A stretch of 64,000 bases of DNA from Parvularcula sp964484475. GTDB taxonomy: Bacteria; Pseudomonadota; Alphaproteobacteria; Caulobacterales; Parvularculaceae. Below the pieces are notes generated by a model. That model did no database searches. It was not told the DNA's origin and saw nothing but the letters and a program-made list of their open reading frames with translations. This document shows, piece after piece, positions 63,501 through 64,000 of the stretch (positions are counted from its first letter, which is position 1; each line of letters starts with the position of its first letter). Made by a program: the position numbers and the translations under genes. The stretch spans positions 1 through 64,000 of the forward strand of contig CAZAFU010000003.1 of assembly GCA_964484475.1 (NCBI GenBank). The letters are read 5' to 3'.

Positions 63501-63864
63501 GCGCCTCATGAAGGAAGACGGTAGCCAGCATACCGACTGGTCCTGGGACGGACGGTCCCTGTCGATCGATTTCGAGGACGCCAATCACGGTGTGCGGATC
63601 ATCAACCTGGTCGCCAGCAACAGCTTCAAGCAGCAGCTTGCGGACCTGTCGGGTTCCTCGGCGTCGATCTCCATCGCTGACGAGGACATGCAGTCCATGC
63701 TGAGCCTCGATCCTGATTTCGGTGTCGGTGGCGCCGAAGCCGCCGGTTCGGCCCAGCCGCTTCCCGAGATCGAGCCGATCGAGCTTCATATGTTCGGCGG
63801 GTTCAACCCCGACGACGCCGAAGCGCAGCAGCAGCCCTATTTCGACCACGCACTGGTTGCCTGA
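60541..63864 (+). CDS. Secreted metzincin-type metalloprotease with three RTX modules
   Basis: A 1107-residue protein. Residues 1-50 contain a cysteine motif (C33-G-C35-G-P-C38-H-D-H). The protease domain (about 80-350) has the zinc motif H226-E-I-A-H230-G-L-G-F-L-G and a likely Met-turn M321 (FTLMNP). A beta-rich region (about 365-475) and a Pro/Glu/Thr linker (480-497) follow. Then come three modules starting near 499, 683 and 871, each with RTX-like GGxGxDxL repeats plus a conserved segment of about 110 residues. No Sec signal is seen; RTX repeats suggest type I secretion through a C-terminal signal. The start is TTG after AAGGGGATAAAG. Its substrate is unknown. Confidence 0.85.
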   Translation: MKPTSISAGQPAMRTHVREASTTITVEEHSIICGCGPCHDHKVSIEGWAPSFDSQNGDSVSGINDVLGSSVSSSISLGAAQFDFAVEVVDKAGGTSKADLDAFVAVAEKAMATWASYISGASGAKIEVQLNVGGTSAVASAGPGSLLYGEKIDVNGSGKFDKGDFVVVESGVLRELTTGKDPNGSGADIVINVNENLINNGDFFFDPTLSKDVPAGMIDFYSVLLHEIAHGLGFLGLSGGGSLPIGYFATEGGQQIQAEYGTLYDYWGQGKDSNGNPVFEGPNAIKAYGDALRLEYTTGSSGSDFSHFLGGKANDLKFTLMNPYVVRGDRVEVGNVELAVLKDLGYDVVNNAPGFGNHVDKIAKTALPVFKMDSGYSVSGTTISLDVTISKTAPLGKAATSVAYEVVGPNGKVEMGRIYFSGSDTKETISIDGAKLFGTGLKNFDGSLEIRLYNPMHGKLGNGKQSEKFEVSGDGTKTADPTPEPTPEPAPAPEPTGTNTITGTNNNDDIIGTKNDDIIDGQGGSDNLVGGAGDDRLIGGGGWDVLNGDNADGSLVNDRNTFVVGKGKDTIVNFEVGADTLEVDAAYNASTNTQASALAAVDDTLSSEAELLNYFEMLLTDNNTATDVQYSKGVITVQFDDRHQVTINRTVASSDFFKKLNALIGGETVSNPTEDPPTTSDGEIITGTSSRDTLNGTSGDDTIDGKAGTDKLTGGAGNDRLIGGGGWDILNGDFADGRLADDENTFVTGIGKDTIVNFEVGKDTLEIEGRYASMSSSKLAKLDRMDDAIKTEAQLLEYFSLLKNDGVAGTDISWDGNNLVISFNKGRHETTISNLVASRTFKEKLSEIANGQAVEEPTDGEDPVTGPVEGASIDGTEGWDELRGTEGDDVIDGRGGNDLLIGGEGNDRLVGGAGWDILNGDDANGSLVNDQNTFVVGVGRDRIVNFEVGKDTLEIDASYSSSSRNDRKALEALDNSLSSEAEFLDYLRLMKEDGSQHTDWSWDGRSLSIDFEDANHGVRIINLVASNSFKQQLADLSGSSASISIADEDMQSMLSLDPDFGVGGAEAAGSAQPLPEIEPIELHMFGGFNPDDAEAQQQPYFDHALVA
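62035..62586 (+). repeat. Metalloprotease module 1 (RTX plus conserved segment)
   Basis: Residues about 499-682. RTX part NDDIIDGQGGSDNLVGGAGDDRLIGGGGWDVLNGD is followed by NTFVVGKGKDTIVNFEVGADTLEVDA, a helical SEAELLNYFEMLL segment and INRTVASSDFFKKLNALI. Confidence 0.85.
62587..63150 (+). repeat. Metalloprotease module 2 (RTX plus conserved segment)
   Basis: Residues about 683-870. It shares the layout of module 1: GDDTIDGKAGTDKLTGGAGNDRLIGGGGWDILNGD, then NTFVTGIGKDTIVNFEVGKDTLEIEG, TEAQLLEYFSLLKNDG, TDISWDGNNLVISF and ISNLVASRTFKEKLSEIA. Confidence 0.85.
63151..63660 (+). repeat. Metalloprotease module 3 (RTX plus conserved segment)
   Basis: Residues about 871-1040. GDDVIDGRGGNDLLIGGEGNDRLVGGAGWDILNGD, then NTFVVGVGRDRIVNFEVGKDTLEIDA, SEAEFLDYLRLMKEDG, TDWSWDGRSLSIDF and IINLVASNSFKQQLADL. 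The C-terminal tail of the protein follows. Confidence 0.85.
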
Positions 63865-63866
63865 GG

Positions 63867-64000
63867 CTAGCTGTCCGAATTGATCCGGAGCCGCGGCAGG
63901 GACAGCCCCGCCGCGGCTTCGAGCGTTTTCTCCCCTGAAGACCGGTAGATCGCCGCGGGCCGCCCGCCGGTTCCCTGGACCGTAGAGGTCGTCTTTCTGA
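63867..64000 (-). CDS. C-terminal end of an unidentified protein (partial)
   Basis: A minus-strand frame open to the window edge encodes about 43 residues ending at TAG (63867-63869), with a protein-like composition including VQGTGGRPAAIYRSSG and LSLPRLRINSDS. The GGRPAxxYR pattern occurs near the end of some winged-helix regulators, but too little is visible to name it. The stop is two bases from the convergent metalloprotease stop. Confidence 0.4.
   Translation of the reverse strand, partial: RKTTSTVQGTGGRPAAIYRSSGEKTLEAAAGLSLPRLRINSDS

Noticed and set aside
61465..63849. 794-codon open frame on the minus strand
   Set aside because: It is antisense to the metalloprotease; its apparent repeats mirror the RTX modules on the coding strand.

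Overview
The window looks like one piece of a draft, high-GC alphaproteobacterial chromosome. It carries the start of ctrA, an alphaproteobacterial-type SspB, the flaF/flbT flagellin regulators, a Caulobacter-style CheL/FlgJ-like rod protein, an endonuclease-type MutL and an alpha-type HisRS. This combination fits the Hyphomonadaceae/Parvularculales part of the class, but the sequence does not fix the genus. Four runs of N (6263-6272, 11815-11847, 12335-12386, 28529-28538) interrupt nuoB, pnp (twice) and a fliM-like gene. They appear to be mis-sized assembly gaps rather than real mutations.

Layout. 1-4.2 kb: ctrA (partial), sspB and mrp on the minus strand, then hflK-hflC on the plus strand. 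4.2-9.4 kb: a fatty acid desaturase and the first Complex I genes nuoA-nuoB-nuoC and nuoD, with nuoC and nuoD separated by an unrelated minus-strand membrane protein gene and no nuoE following. 9.4-15 kb: an FeS bacterial photolyase, a DUF2237 protein, a YeaQ/GlsB-type membrane protein, pnp and rpsO (each followed by a clear intrinsic terminator) and an OsmC-type protein.

15-34.7 kb is a large flagellar island in several transcription units: motA-flgF-flgG-flgA-flgH; fliK-flgD (minus); the flgJ/cheL-like gene; flagellin with a strong terminator; flaF-flbT; flgB-flgC-fliE-fliQ-flhA-fliR-flhB; a divergent fliM-like gene (minus); motB; and flgE-flgK-flgL-flgI. Together these give parts of the rod, hook, rings, filament, export gate and stator. 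fliF, fliG, fliI, fliP and the chemotaxis genes are not in the window.

34.7-60.3 kb is mostly housekeeping: an Fpg/Nei glycosylase, hisS, an MHYT hybrid histidine kinase, an FKBP isomerase, a serine hydrolase, mutL, marC, glk, an M28 peptidase, a sulfotransferase-like protein, an MscS channel, an aspartate aminotransferase, dps, glyS, ppdK, a SleB-type wall hydrolase and the nadA-nadB-nadC operon. 60.3-63.9 kb encodes a 1107-residue secreted-type metalloprotease: a metzincin HExxHxxGxxG domain followed by three tandem modules of about 185 residues, each an RTX calcium-binding stretch joined to a conserved segment I do not recognise.

The strongest regulatory signal is a perfect CtrA-type site (TTAA-N7-TTAAC) at 60396-60411 between nadA and this protease. 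Weaker CtrA-like sites precede flgB, motB and flgE. Other points worth a second look are a cysteine-free Mrp, an 86-residue FlgD, the split nuo cluster, the glyS gene without glyQ beside it, and several enzymes with substituted motif residues.
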